Shown: positions 1 through 9,505, counted from the stretch's first letter. The stretch: DNA of 64,000 nucleotides from Verrucomicrobiales bacterium (GCA_015075445.1 JABTUJ010000003.1:302981-366980); one strand, 5' to 3'. A program made the numbers and translations. Notes: generated by a model from the sequence alone, not told the origin.

Positions 1-143
1 CGGAACGTGTCGTGCAACACCCGGGGCACCTCGCTCAGCGCCACGGGCTCCGGCGGTTTGGCGGGGCCACATCCGTTGACGAGCAACAGGACGGCAAGGG
101 TGGCGAGCGCCCCCAGCCGAGGAAGAAGTCGTGGATCGATCAT
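1..143 (-). CDS. lipoprotein N-terminus (partial, runs off the window)
   Basis: Only the first 47 or so codons are in the window. They read as a lipoprotein signal: a short charged start, a hydrophobic stretch (about residues 10-23), and a lipobox-like VNGC followed by GPAKPPEP, a typical tethered linker. The ATG at 143 overlaps the stop of the upstream prepilin-type gene as ATGA, so the two are probably translationally coupled and co-transcribed. The mature domain lies outside the window, so no function can be given. The product is probably anchored in the inner or outer membrane after Cys lipidation. Confidence 0.7.
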   Translation of the reverse strand, partial: MIDPRLLPRLGALATLAVLLLVNGCGPAKPPEPVALSEVPRVLHDTF

Positions 144-1000
144 TCGCCCGTGTACCATTTGTAATCCACGCCGCGATGGACGCCGGCAAACTTGATGCCG
201 GACACGTGGCCTGGGACCCAGAGTGTGTTGCAGAGCTGATTGTGGCGGTACCACTCGAACTCCATCTTGATGCCCGGATACAACCCGGCCAGGCCCACCC
301 GCCATTGCGTCAGGATCTCCCGGCGCCCCGGCCACAGCCCGATGCTGTCGTCCGGACCCTCCATGCGCTGTTCTGCCGAGTCTTGGGCGAAGATGGTGTT
401 GGCGGGTTTGGCAAAGGAACTCAGCTTGCGCGGTCCCTGAAGCCGCTCGGCAGGGTCGCGAGGGTCTGGCGGCTGCCCGATGTAGGAATTGATCCCGTAG
501 GTCGAGTTCAGCCAGAACTCGCGCGGATAGGACTTGCCCTCCTCGCGCCACTCGTCCACGACGCGGGCGCTCGGGCACCGATAGATCTCCTTGGTGCCGC
601 CGAAGTAATCAATGTAGGCGATGCCCCAATAGGCCTCCGGGTCGTCCGGCGCCAGCCGTTGCGCGGTCCGGGGATTGCGGGTCCACTGGCCGTGGTTCGG
701 GATGGAACCGCCCACGTGGAAGAACATGTCGCGGAAATCGTCGGCGTACATCGTCATGCCGATCGAGATCTGCCGGAGATTGTTCTGGCACTTCGCCTGG
801 CGGCCCTTCTCCTTCGCCTTCGCCAAGGCCGGCAGGAGCATGCCGGCCAGGATGGCGATGATCGCGATCACCACCAGCAACTCGATCAAGGTGAAGCCGG
901 AGCGCGAAGCCAGGCGCCCCCCAGGGGAGCCACCACCCGCGCAGCCGTCTGCGCCGGGGTTGCCGGCGCCTCGCAAAGAAGACCGCTCGAATCGATTCAT
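140..1000 (-). CDS. prepilin-type N-terminal cleavage/methylation domain protein (secreted pseudopilin-like)
   Basis: 286 residues. After a leader of about 34 residues comes a type IV prepilin processing site, [18 protein letters not shown], with the conserved Glu at +5, then the [12 protein letters not shown] helix. The rest is a soluble domain of the DUF1559-like class that is greatly expanded in Verrucomicrobiota, Planctomycetes and Lentisphaerae, ending in DYKWYTGE. Family members are exported by a type II/IV-pilus-like system; their individual roles are mostly unknown. The ATGA overlap with the downstream lipoprotein gene suggests an operon. The first Met gives a leader longer than usual; no closer ATG is seen before the cleavage site. 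The 295 bases upstream hold no other gene I can support. Confidence 0.9.
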   Translation of the reverse strand: MNRFERSSLRGAGNPGADGCAGGGSPGGRLASRSGFTLIELLVVIAIIAILAGMLLPALAKAKEKGRQAKCQNNLRQISIGMTMYADDFRDMFFHVGGSIPNHGQWTRNPRTAQRLAPDDPEAYWGIAYIDYFGGTKEIYRCPSARVVDEWREEGKSYPREFWLNSTYGINSYIGQPPDPRDPAERLQGPRKLSSFAKPANTIFAQDSAEQRMEGPDDSIGLWPGRREILTQWRVGLAGLYPGIKMEFEWYRHNQLCNTLWVPGHVSGIKFAGVHRGVDYKWYTGE

Positions 1001-1295
1001 TGGGCGCGATCAGGCTGGCACGATCCAGCCATCGAGCCTTGAAGTCTAGCGGAGTGGCCGGTGGATGGGACAGTTACGATGCGGTGAACACCGTGACGTT
1101 TCCGTGAAGCGCCGCCGCCCTACAGAGTCGTCACCCGCGGCCGTGGCGCCCGAGATCCCCGCCGTGCGAAGTGGACCTGATCGCAAGGGGCTTCGGGTTC
1201 GGAGGATTCTGCCGCAGCAAAGAGTGTGATCTGATCCCATTGCCCGCGCCCCAAACAACGTTGTGGTGGCCGGCGGGAAGCGAGGGTCCCCGTGA

Positions 1296-1820
1296 TTAGC
1301 GCTGGGATGGGGGTCGGCTGGTGTTGGTCAGCGCGCTGGCGAGCCGTTCCTGGAGAGCGTCGAAGTCCTGGACCAGCCGGTTGTACCGCCCGGCCAACTC
1401 GTTGAAACGGGTCACGGTGTCGTTGCGCTCCTGGATGGCGGCGCGCAGTTGTTCCGCCGCCTGCTGCAGCCGATCGTCGCGCGCGGCCACCGCGGCAGCC
1501 CAGTTGGTGAGCGCCGACTTGATCTGGTCGGTCTCGGCCCGTGACTGGTCGAGTTCCCGTTCGAGGAGGGCGAGTTGGTCGCGAGCGTCCCGCCCCTCCT
1601 GCGCGGCCCGGGCCAGGTGACCCCGCAGGTCCGCCAGGTCGCTGGCCTGGCCGGCGGTGGTCTCTGCCAGTCGCTCCGCGGCGGCGGTCTGCTCGAGGCG
1701 GTGTCGCTCGACCTGGATGAGATCGAGGTTCAACTGGCGGTTCGCCCGCCATTGCACGACGCACAGCACCGCCAGCACGAGGACACCCAGGAGGTTGAAC
1801 CAGGTCAGGACGCGGTTCAT
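1296..1820 (-). CDS. membrane-anchored coiled-coil protein, last gene of the TonB/Exb operon
   Basis: 174 residues. An N-terminal membrane segment (about residues 6-24, NLLGVLVLAVLCVVQW) is followed by one long heptad-rich helix rich in Glu, Gln, Arg and Ala to about residue 160, so a trimeric or dimeric periplasmic coiled coil is likely. The start ATG overlaps the ExbD stop (ATGA), the tightest coupling in this operon. I do not recognise a family beyond the coiled coil. By position it may be an accessory of the ExbB-ExbD-TonB energy-transducing complex, perhaps bridging the periplasm, but that is inference. Confidence 0.75.
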   Translation of the reverse strand: MNRVLTWFNLLGVLVLAVLCVVQWRANRQLNLDLIQVERHRLEQTAAAERLAETTAGQASDLADLRGHLARAAQEGRDARDQLALLERELDQSRAETDQIKSALTNWAAAVAARDDRLQQAAEQLRAAIQERNDTVTRFNELAGRYNRLVQDFDALQERLASALTNTSRPPSQR

Positions 1821-2254
1821 GGCGCCGGCGAGACCGACGGTGTCCGGATCTCGAACGCAACCTTCTCGATGCCCACCTGCCGGACCAGGTCGAGGACGCG
1901 GATCATGTCGCCGTGACGAGTGTCCTCATCGCCGCTGATGAGGACGCGCAGCGTGGCGTTCGTCTTGTGCCAGGCGGACAGAGCCGTCACGAGTTCGTGC
2001 TGTCCCACGGGGCTGCGATCCAGGAACACCAGGCCGGCCTTGTCCACAGAGAGGTTCGCGAAGCTCCGCAGCGTTTCAGGTGTGGCTAGCGTCGCGGTGG
2101 GGAGGTTCACCGGCACGCTCTTCAGGCTGACCAGGCTCAGACTGACCAGCATGAACGCCGCCAGCAGGAAGAACATGATGTCGATCAGCGGGATGATCTC
2201 GATCCGCGCCTCGGCGTTCTCGGGAAGGAGCTTGGAGCCGAGCTTGACAGGCAT
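1817..2254 (-). CDS. exbD: ExbD/TolR-family biopolymer transporter
   Basis: 145 residues. A short cytoplasmic N-terminus is followed by the single transmembrane helix with the family signature PLIDIMFFLLAAFMLVS; the Asp in LID is the proton-carrying residue of ExbD/TolR. A periplasmic domain with the usual beta-alpha pattern follows. With ExbB (28 bases upstream) it forms the proton-driven stator that energises TonB in the inner membrane. The downstream coiled-coil gene overlaps its stop by four bases. ExbD rather than TolR is preferred because tonB and a receptor gene are in the same operon and no pal/tolB genes are nearby. Confidence 0.93.
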   Translation of the reverse strand: MPVKLGSKLLPENAEARIEIIPLIDIMFFLLAAFMLVSLSLVSLKSVPVNLPTATLATPETLRSFANLSVDKAGLVFLDRSPVGQHELVTALSAWHKTNATLRVLISGDEDTRHGDMIRVLDLVRQVGIEKVAFEIRTPSVSPAP

Positions 2255-2281
2255 GGGGATGAACCGGACGGCGGGTGGGGG

Positions 2282-2995
2282 TTACGACCGCGCGCCCGGC
2301 GGACAGGCGGGAGGCTGCGCCCGGTTGGTGCCCAGCGCGCGCTGCCGGGCGAAGGCTTCGAGGTCGTGGCCGTGATGCCGGGCGGACTCCACGAGGAGTT
2401 CGACGTGGTTGATCGTGCGCTCGAGCCGCGAACGCAGCCGGGAGAGGCAGCGATTGAAGTAGTTGTAAGGGACGAGCGCGAGGATGGCGATCCCGAGCCC
2501 GCAGGCGGTGGCAATCAAAGCCTCCGCGATGCCACCGCTCACCTTCGTGGGAGCCAGTTGTTCGTCGCCGACGAAATTGAACGAGTGCATGATGCCGGTG
2601 ACGGTGCCCAGCAGCCCCAGCAAAGGCGCGAGCGTGATCAGCGTCCCGAGCACCCACTGGAGTCGTTCGGCCTGGTCGAGCGCCTCGGTTGCGCGAAGCT
2701 GCATGGCGCCGAGCAGCGAGCTGTGGGCGTTGGAAAGCCCTTCGTGCAGGGTGGCGAGGAACGGATCCTGGGCGGCGGCCGTGAGCCGGGTGGCGCGTTC
2801 AAACTCGCCCGCGGCGATGGCGTCGAAGCACTGCTGGAGCGCGGCGGACTGGCGGCTGCGGTGGAGGTTCCACCACCAGAGCGACCGCTCGACGATGACC
2901 ACCAGCGCGGCCAGCAAGGCCAGCAGCAAGGGCCACATGACGGGCCCGCCGCGAAGGAAAAGGTCCAGCACAAGGTTGGCGAGGAGGGGCGGCAT
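2282..2995 (-). CDS. exbB: MotA/TolQ/ExbB proton channel family protein
   Basis: 237 residues. The N-terminal helix (residues 13-35, [23 protein letters not shown]) is followed by a cytoplasmic domain and a pair of C-terminal membrane helices with [17 protein letters not shown] and [27 protein letters not shown], both diagnostic of the MotA_ExbB family. It forms the pentameric channel around ExbD and powers TonB-dependent import. The gene starts three bases after the tonB stop, so it belongs to the same transcript. The product ends in a short Pro-rich tail. Confidence 0.95.
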   Translation of the reverse strand: MPPLLANLVLDLFLRGGPVMWPLLLALLAALVVIVERSLWWWNLHRSRQSAALQQCFDAIAAGEFERATRLTAAAQDPFLATLHEGLSNAHSSLLGAMQLRATEALDQAERLQWVLGTLITLAPLLGLLGTVTGIMHSFNFVGDEQLAPTKVSGGIAEALIATACGLGIAILALVPYNYFNRCLSRLRSRLERTINHVELLVESARHHGHDLEAFARQRALGTNRAQPPACPPGARS

Positions 2996-2998
2996 GGG

Positions 2999-3697
2999 CT
3001 ATTTCTGGATCTCGAAACGGATCGCCACCTCATAGCGTCGCACCGAACCCGGCCTGAACCGCCAACGCTGCCGAACCACGGTGACCGCCGCTTCGTTCAG
3101 CAGGGGCCAGGGACACGGCGTGACTGCCTCCGCCGCCAGCACCCGCCCGTTCTCAGCTACGGTCAGCCCCACGCGCACCGTGCCTTCCTGCCCAGCCCGG
3201 ACCGCCGCCCGCGGGTACTCGGGCGCGGGCTGGTTCCCTTCGCCCTGGCCAAACGTCAGCGGTTGAGGCGCGGACTGCGCGGAAGGGACCGGAACTGATG
3301 CCGCCGGCCAGACGTGGTCCGCTTCCTCCGGTGCGACGACACGGCTGGGCCCCTCAACCGGCAAGGCGAACGCGACGGCCGGTGAAGGGGTGGCCACCTC
3401 GAGGAGCGGCGCCGCCTCCGGCACCGCCAGCAGGGGCGGCGCCGGTGCCGGAAGCGCCACCGACAGGGGCGGGAGCGTCGTCTCTGTGCGGGGCAAGGGA
3501 ACCCGCGCGACCTCCACGTCCAGGACCTCGGCGCGCACGGGCGTCCGTGGGGGCGCCACTGCCCGCGTGGATCGGGGATAAGTCAATCCCAGGCCCAACG
3601 TTCCCACCCCGAGACAGCCCACCCAGATCACGAGCGTCACGGTCGTCAGCAGCCTGACCTCCCCGTTGCCTGGCCATTCTGACATGTGGGTCGCCAC
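2999..3697 (-). CDS. tonB: TonB family protein
   Basis: 232 residues. A membrane anchor (about residues 17-40, TTVTLVIWVGCLGVGTLGLG) is followed by a long Pro/Ala/Val-rich periplasmic linker (about 45-150) and a C-terminal TonB_C domain (about 158-232) with PEYPRAAVRAGQEGTVRVG and WRFRPGSVRRYEV. It carries energy from ExbB-ExbD to the outer-membrane receptor encoded 28 bases upstream. The start is uncertain: MATHM gives 232 residues, and an internal Met four codons on (MSEW, 3685) would also serve. The whole TonB system is encoded beside one receptor, so it is probably dedicated to it. Confidence 0.93.
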   Translation of the reverse strand: MATHMSEWPGNGEVRLLTTVTLVIWVGCLGVGTLGLGLTYPRSTRAVAPPRTPVRAEVLDVEVARVPLPRTETTLPPLSVALPAPAPPLLAVPEAAPLLEVATPSPAVAFALPVEGPSRVVAPEEADHVWPAASVPVPSAQSAPQPLTFGQGEGNQPAPEYPRAAVRAGQEGTVRVGLTVAENGRVLAAEAVTPCPWPLLNEAAVTVVRQRWRFRPGSVRRYEVAIRFEIQK

Positions 3698-3725
3698 GGA
3701 CTGTGCAGCGAGGCGCGCCTCGATT

Positions 3726-5999
3726 TCAGAACCGCATCTCCGCCGTCAAAACGAAGTTGCGGCCGGGCTCGTTCGCCCCCGAACCGTGAATCCGGTAATC
3801 CTCGTCGGTGAGGTTCTCGAGGGCGGCAGTCAGGGTGGCATGGCGGCAGAAGTTCCATCCGGCGCGAAGGTTGAACACGCCGTATCCCGGCGTGCCGCCC
3901 ACCGGGATGCGTTGCGTGTCCCGCACGTCGTTGGAGGCCAGCCGATCCTGCTTTTCGGCAAAGGTCGTGGCGAACTCGGCCCACAGACGCCCCTTCACCT
4001 CGTGCCAGCGCAAGCCCGAGTTCACGGTGGTGGGCATGAGCCGGCTGACCGGTTCGGTGACTTCCTCGCCTCCCGCCACGATCGGGGTGTCCAGCTCCCC
4101 GCGCATCCAGGTGAAGTTGGCCCAGAGGGTCCAGTCCCGATGCAGCCTGGCGCTGGCCGCCAGCTCCACCCCGTGCACATAGCCCTCGCCGGAGTTCTCC
4201 TTGTTGACGATCAGGTCGCCGTTCGCCGTGGTCTGGCCCGTGGGCACCCGCACGATCAGGTCGTCCTGGAACGTGTAGAAGTAAGCCGCCTCGGCAGCCA
4301 GGCGCCCGTACTCCATCTTCACCCCCACTTCGGGGGATAGGAACGACTCCGGCTCGAGTCCGAACGCCGGGATTTCCTGCTCGCCGCTCCGCGCGATGTC
4401 GAAGCGGGTGAGGTCGGAGAGGTTCGGAGCGCGAAACCCCTGCGCGACGCCGGCGTAGAGGGTCCAGTGCTTGGGGTCGCCGGGCTGATAGCTCAGGCGG
4501 GCGTTGCCGACCAGGGTGTCCCAGGAATCCGCCAGGGACATGGGCAGTCCGGTGTAGGGATCTTGCACCTGCTTGGCGTCGGCCGCGGCGTAGGTGTACC
4601 GGCCGCCGAGGATCAGGGCGAGGGTGTCTGCCACAATCGGCAGATGGTTCTCGACGTACGCGCCCACCAGATCGTACCCCGCATCGTCCGCCACGGGCCC
4701 CTGCACGCGCACCGTGGTCAGGTCGCCCGCGGCGTTGTAGCCCCGGTACGCGGAGTTCACCCAGTCATGGTAGTATTCGGCGCCGTAGATCCAGCGCCCG
4801 ACCTTCGACGGGCTCTGCAACTGCAGCGAGAGACCGAGGGTTTCCACATCCACGTCCTGCACCTCCCGGTTCCGGTTGCTCCGGATCCGATCCTCCGATT
4901 CCCCCTGGTAATGGCGGGACACGCTGACGTGAAGCTCATCCGCGAAGCCCTCGAGCTTCTCGGCGTGATACTGCAGGTAGTCCAGGTCCCGCGCCTGGTC
5001 GAAGAAGCGCTCGCGATCGCTGCCGCGCGTCGTGCCCGACCACAGCACCCCATAGATCGTCGAGTGCGTCCGCCAGGCATCGTTCAGCCGCACCGTCTGG
5101 TGGCCATAGACGAGTCGGGAGTTGGGCGCGACGAAGTACTCAACCTTCGCGTCAAGGTCCCATTCGCTGTACCCGGTCTCCGGCTGTTTCCCCACCTCCT
5201 CGCCGCCGCGCAGGTCGCCGAAGTCCTTCAGCGAGGCGCCCACATGGAAGCCAACCTTGTGGTCGTATTGCCCGCTGAACTCGGGGCGGCCCATGTGCGA
5301 CTGCTCCGCGGAGGAGTAGCGATAGAAGGCGCTCCCGTTCGCGTCGAACCCGCTCTCGTAGCCGCGCCGGCCCTTGCTCAGCGCATTGACCGTGCCGCCA
5401 ATCGCATCGCTGCCGTAGAGGACCGAGCCGGGGCCGCGCACCACTTCGAGCCGGTCGAGGGAGAGCGCATCCACCGTGTTCCAGTACTGGTTCGGGCCGT
5501 CGCGGAACGTCGAGTTGTTCAGCCGGATGCCGTCCACCAGCATGAGGGTGCGGAACCCGGTGAATCCCCGCAGGTAGGGCGAGCCCTGCCCGTGCGCTGT
5601 CTTCTGCAGCATGATCGACGGCAGCTCCCGCAGCGCCTCGGGCGTGGTGCGGGGCATCTTCCGCTCGAATTCGGCGGGTGTCACCGCGCTGACCGAGTAG
5701 GGCAGCGTGAAGGGATCCTCCTCGGTGCGGGTGGCAGTCACCACCATCGTCGGGAGTTCGGCCGGGGTCTCCGCCGTGGGGGTGACCGGCGGAACATCCG
5801 TCGCGGACTGGGCTTGAGCCGCAAAGGTCGCGCCGGCAAGCAGGAGAGTAACCAACGCCGCAGCCTCAACACGCGTGGTGAATGGGAGTGTTACGCGGTG
5901 CACGAAAGGTACTCTGAAGCGCCGTCGCCCGAAGCGTCCAGACGAAAGCTGGCGGGAAAGGGAAACGGCCCGCGGCATCCGGTCGGTAGAATGAGACAT
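3726..5999 (-). CDS. TonB-dependent outer-membrane receptor (haem/transferrin-receptor-like)
   Basis: 757 residues from the ATG at 5999. The frame stays open further upstream, but that part runs antisense to the methyltransferase gene and is rejected. A signal sequence (hydrophobic AAALVTLLLAGATFAAQAQ) is followed by a TonB-box-like TMVVTATR, a plug domain with SPYLRGFTGFRTLMLVDG and VVRGPGSVLYGSDAIGGTV, and a 22-strand barrel ending in the terminal aromatic motif VLTAEMRF. The plug resembles the haemoglobin/transferrin/lactoferrin receptor class, but the substrate cannot be fixed from sequence. It heads an operon with tonB, exbB and exbD. The 240-base divergent gap to the methyltransferase should hold its promoter; I see no clear operator. 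Confidence 0.93.
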   Translation of the reverse strand: MSHSTDRMPRAVSLSRQLSSGRFGRRRFRVPFVHRVTLPFTTRVEAAALVTLLLAGATFAAQAQSATDVPPVTPTAETPAELPTMVVTATRTEEDPFTLPYSVSAVTPAEFERKMPRTTPEALRELPSIMLQKTAHGQGSPYLRGFTGFRTLMLVDGIRLNNSTFRDGPNQYWNTVDALSLDRLEVVRGPGSVLYGSDAIGGTVNALSKGRRGYESGFDANGSAFYRYSSAEQSHMGRPEFSGQYDHKVGFHVGASLKDFGDLRGGEEVGKQPETGYSEWDLDAKVEYFVAPNSRLVYGHQTVRLNDAWRTHSTIYGVLWSGTTRGSDRERFFDQARDLDYLQYHAEKLEGFADELHVSVSRHYQGESEDRIRSNRNREVQDVDVETLGLSLQLQSPSKVGRWIYGAEYYHDWVNSAYRGYNAAGDLTTVRVQGPVADDAGYDLVGAYVENHLPIVADTLALILGGRYTYAAADAKQVQDPYTGLPMSLADSWDTLVGNARLSYQPGDPKHWTLYAGVAQGFRAPNLSDLTRFDIARSGEQEIPAFGLEPESFLSPEVGVKMEYGRLAAEAAYFYTFQDDLIVRVPTGQTTANGDLIVNKENSGEGYVHGVELAASARLHRDWTLWANFTWMRGELDTPIVAGGEEVTEPVSRLMPTTVNSGLRWHEVKGRLWAEFATTFAEKQDRLASNDVRDTQRIPVGGTPGYGVFNLRAGWNFCRHATLTAALENLTDEDYRIHGSGANEPGRNFVLTAEMRF

Positions 6000-6239
6000 G
6001 CATCTGCCCGGCAGTCTGAGGCCTGACCCGCCTGGCTGCCTTCGCCGTCTTGCCGAAGCTTTGCGGGGCCTTGCCAAAGTGTGACTCGTCTGGCAACGCT
6101 CCTGCGAGACCTCCCAACTCCCCATGCTCCCCTCGGAACCGTGACCCAGGTCAAAGAACCGGCCCACCCCGCAAGCGGCCGACAATCCAGCGCAAGCGAC
6201 CGCAAGCAAGAGCCAAATGCAGGAGTAGGATGAGGCCGC

Positions 6240-7061
6240 ATGAAGACACTGACGCTCTGCCCTCCCGCTGCGGGAGCGCACGATTCGTTGCCAGCCCCTG
6301 CCCACAAGATGCCCGGACACTGGCTGCTCGCCCGCCTGGGCAAGCGCGTCCTGCGCCCCGGCGGCCTCGAACTGACCCGCGTGATGCTGGAACAACTCGA
6401 CATCCAGCCCCGCGACGCGGTCGTCGAATTCGCCCCTGGTCTCGGCGTCACCGCCCGCCTGACCTTGAGCCGGCAGCCGGCGAGCTACACCGCCCTCGAG
6501 CGTGATGAAGTCGCGGCGAAGGAAGTCCAAAGCTACCTCACCGGCCCTCACCAGCGCTGCCAGCTTGGCAGCGCCGAGCAGACCGGGTTGCCCGAGCAAT
6601 CCGCCACGGTCGTCTATGGCGAAGCCATGCTGACCATGCAAGGGCCGGAACAGAAACGGCGCATCGTGGCCGAGGCGTTCCGGCTGCTGCAGCCCGGCGG
6701 ACGTTACGGCATCCACGAGCTGAGCCTCACGCCCGATGACCTCCCGGAAGCGGTTCAGGAAGACATCAGCCGCGAGATGTCGCGCAATATCCACGTCGGC
6801 GCGCGTCCCCTTTCCGCCCGCGAATGGCGTGAACTGCTCACGGACGCGGGGTTCCGCGTCGAGTCCGAGGCGACCGCGCCGATGCACCTGCTCGAACCGC
6901 GCCGGGTGGTGCAGGACGAAGGTCTCTTCCGCGCGCTGCGGTTCGTGTTCAACGTCCTCCGCACCCCGGAGGCCCGGAAACGAGTCTTTTCCATGCGCCG
7001 CATGTTCCGCCAGCACCGCCGGCATCTGGCGGCCATCAGCTTCATCGCGGTCAAACCCTGA
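6240..7061 (+). CDS. class I SAM-dependent methyltransferase
   Basis: 273 residues. The SAM-binding motif I is VVEFAPGLGVTA (about residues 61-72). An acidic residue after the second strand (TALERDE) and the LRPGG-like FRLLQPGGRYGIHEL complete a Rossmann methyltransferase of the UbiE/Methyltransf_11 type. The substrate is unknown. It is transcribed divergently from the TonB receptor operon across 240 bases, so shared regulation is possible. It ends 15 bases before a REP-like palindrome. A basic C-terminal tail (RRMFRQHRRH) may mediate binding to an acidic partner or membrane; this is inference. Confidence 0.88.
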   Translation: MKTLTLCPPAAGAHDSLPAPAHKMPGHWLLARLGKRVLRPGGLELTRVMLEQLDIQPRDAVVEFAPGLGVTARLTLSRQPASYTALERDEVAAKEVQSYLTGPHQRCQLGSAEQTGLPEQSATVVYGEAMLTMQGPEQKRRIVAEAFRLLQPGGRYGIHELSLTPDDLPEAVQEDISREMSRNIHVGARPLSAREWRELLTDAGFRVESEATAPMHLLEPRRVVQDEGLFRALRFVFNVLRTPEARKRVFSMRRMFRQHRRHLAAISFIAVKP

Positions 7062-7076
7062 GCCCTCACCTGAAGC

Positions 7077-7127
7077 CAATGGGGTCAAACACTGCCAAAT
7101 GTCAAATATCAATGTTTGACCCCATTG
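7077..7127. repeat. REP-like palindrome, copy 1
   Basis: Two perfect 15-base inverted arms, CAATGGGGTCAAACA (7077-7091) and its complement (7113-7127), enclose a 21-base loop containing AAATGTCAAATA. The same arm sequence recurs at 52313-52404. The element lies between a plus-strand methyltransferase and a minus-strand pseudogene, and covers the 3' end of the latter. Arms of this GGGGTCA/TGACCCC type resemble REP elements mobilised by REP-associated tyrosine transposases; no such transposase is in the window. It may also act as a bidirectional terminator. Confidence 0.85.
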
Positions 7128-7829
7128 CCCCTTTTGTCGTCCGGCAGACCATCGGCGTCGAGGTCGCCGGGGCCCACAACGACGCCCTCGATCTCGAGCG
7201 TGGTGGGGGCAACGACTGCCGCGTTGAACCGGGTGGCGAAGTCAGGAAAGCTTGGAGTCCCGGTCGGACCGTCCGTGGTGTGGAGCGAACTGACGATGAA
7301 GCGCAACCGCCCGGCGTTGAGTCCCGCCTCCACGTAGCTCAGCACGAAGGGGTCGGCAAGGTTGAGTTCGAAGGTGAGCTTCGCCCCGGTGGGCACCCAC
7401 TCACCCGGGGGCGCGTCGGCGGTTTGGGCGACGGCAAACGGAACGGCTTCAAACGGCGCAAAGGCAGGGTTGGTCTTGCCGACGTTGTTGCTGACGTCCA
7501 CCCACGTGCCATTGGTGGACCAGCTTGCCGCGTAGGCGTTGCGCTCGCCCGGGGCCCCGGAACCGAACGGGCTGCCCTGGTTAAACGACGTGAGGTTGAA
7601 ACCGTGGCGATAACCGACGGCAAAGAGCTCGACCGGTCGCAGGGAGCGGCATTGTGCGGATACATCCAACGCTCGATGGCGGGTGCGCTGTCGGTGAGGG
7701 CGAAGGGAGGGGTGAACAACGGCGTGTCTGCCTCTGCCGTATCCAGGGTCAGCGAGTCGAGACTGAGGCTGGGTGCGGCGGCGGCGAAACCAACAACATC
7801 CCGGCGAGAGCGACATCGGATCGTTTCAT
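7109..7829 (-). pseudogene. frameshifted, truncated secreted protein
   Basis: Three frames must be joined to read it. A signal-like start from the ATG at 7829 (MKRSDVALAGMLLV) is followed in the next frame by AAAAPSLSLDSLTLDTAEAD to IERWMYPHNAAPCDR, then in another frame by PVELFAVGYRHGFN and TFELNLADPFVLSYVEAGLN. The pieces follow one another without gap or overlap, as expected of one gene with two indels. The C-terminal part ends in DLDADGLPDD, which normally leads into a Ca-binding linker, but here the frame runs into the REP-like palindrome and stops. Sequencing error could account for the indels but not for the truncation. Confidence 0.72.
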
Positions 7830-8038
7830 GGCCGCACAGCCTCGCCGAGCTCCCGTGGGGCGGCTTGCGCCGGCTTGCGAAAGCTGTGCGGTGCCTTGCG
7901 AACGACCTGGCCTTGATCGCTATCGCACTTCCGGCGGAAGCGTGGCGAAGGGCCGCCTCCGTTTGAGCTGCCTCCAAGTCCGGATGAAGCGAAGGCCCCT
8001 GGGACTTGTCATGGCCGGTCCAGTGGATAGGCGTTGGT

Positions 8039-9505
8039 TTACCGAGTTGCAGCGCAGGTTCCGTTCGCCAGCGGGCGGGGCGCCTGGTTCTTGGGCGATC
8101 TCCCGGCAACCAACGCTTTGTGCAATTCCACTACGATCATGGCCGCCAGACCCGCCCCGACAATCCGCAGCCACTCGTCCCAGCCAATCGCGGTGGTCTT
8201 AAAGACCTTGTTGAGGAACGGCAGGTAGGTGATCGCCGCCTGCAGCAGAAAGACGCCCAGGATGCCAAGCCAGAGCCAGCCGTTGCGGAACAGGCCAACG
8301 GCGAGGACGGAGTGCCGCAGCGACCGGCAATTGACGAGGTAGAAGGCTTGAATCACCGCGACCGTGTTGAGCGCCACTGTGCGCGCCGCTTCGACCCCCG
8401 CCCCGCGAGCCAGTTCCCATTGGAACAGCCCGAACGCGGCCAGGAGGATCAGGAGCCCCACCAGGCTCACCTGCGCGAGCATCTGCCCCGTGAGGATGGG
8501 GGCAGACGGCGCGCGGGGCGGGCGCTGCATGAGGTCAGGCTCCTTCGCTTCCAGGGCCAGAAACAACCCCAGCACACCGCCGGTAGTCATGTTGATCCAC
8601 AGGATCTGGATGGGGAGGATGGGCAGCGTGGCGCCCACCAGGGCCGCGGCCAGGATCACCAGGCCCTGGCCCAGGTTGCTCGGCAAGGCCCAGGTGATGA
8701 TCTTCGTCAGGTTGTCAAAGACGTTGCGGCCTTCCTCCACCGCCGCGCGAATCGAGGCGAAGTTGTCGTCCGTCAGCACCATGTCGGACGCTTCCTTGGC
8801 CACCTCCGTGCCGGTGATGCCCATCGCGATGCCGATGTCCGCCTGTTTGAGGGCGGGACCGTCGTTGACCCCGTCCCCGGTCATCGCCACCACGTGCCCG
8901 CGCGCCTGGAGCGCGCGGACCAGACGGAGCTTCTGCTCCGGGCTGACGCGGGCGAAAACCGATACGTTCTCGGCCACTTCGATCAGTTGCGCATCGTCCA
9001 GGGCGGCGAGATCCTTTCCGGTCAGGGCGGCGGGCGCGGGGGGCGCGGGAGCCAGCGAGGCTTCCTTTCGAGGGACTTCCTCCCCGTCCGCGTTGCCGCC
9101 AGCCTCTGCCCCGCTGTGAGCTGGGGAGCGGGGCGGGGCGCGGAGCGGGAGCGCTGCCCCCAATCCGAGCTGACGCCCGATGGCCACCGCCGTGCCGGCG
9201 TGGTCGCCGGTGATCATCTTCACCCGGATGCCGGCTTGATGACACGCGGTCACCGCGTCCCGGGCCTCCCGGCGTGGCGGGTCCATCATCGCCTGCAAAC
9301 CGAGAAAGGCGAACTGGCGCGGCAGATCGTAGACGTGAAGGCGCGCGGTGTCCGGGGGCATCTCGGCGCGGGCGAAGGCGAGCACGCGCAGACCGGCTGA
9401 CGCAAGCGTCGATACGTGTCCGAGAATCCGCTCCCGGTCCAGCTTGACTGGCTGGCCTTGCGCGTCCCCAGCCCCCTGGCATCGGTCGAGCACCACCTCG
9501 ACCGC
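8039..9505 (-). pseudogene. cation-transporting P-type ATPase, C-terminal half only
   Basis: About 489 codons remain. Present are the end of the nucleotide-binding domain (AVEVVLDRC, LDRERILGHV), the hinge motifs RIKMITGDHA-like VKMITGDHAGTA and VAMTGDGVNDGPALKQADIGIAMG, and the last six membrane helices (SNLGQGLVILAAALVGATL, ILWINMTTGG and others). The N-terminal membrane helices, the actuator TGE loop and the DKTGT phosphorylation site are absent, so it cannot pump. Homology stops at about 9505, exactly where a divergent LysR-type gene starts. The open frame beyond that point is only the antisense of that gene. The family is close to Ca/Na-type or CtpF-like ATPases; the ion is unknown. Confidence 0.85.

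Noticed and set aside
1001..1295. A gene between the prepilin-type gene and the coiled-coil gene
   Set aside because: Short frames only, with no start signal or domain; likely promoter and terminator space.
6000..6239. Possible cobalamin riboswitch before the TonB receptor
   Set aside because: A minus-strand stretch resembling AGCCAGG and GTCAGGC recalls the B12 box, but the order and spacing of the conserved segments do not fit, so it was not called. A covariance search would settle it.
6000..7112. Extension of the TonB receptor by 371 residues upstream
   Set aside because: It is antisense to the methyltransferase gene and precedes a complete signal peptide; a shadow of high GC.
7109..7816. 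A single 235-residue protein in one frame over this region
   Set aside because: The first third is Arg/His-rich nonsense; the real protein switches frame, so a pseudogene fits better.
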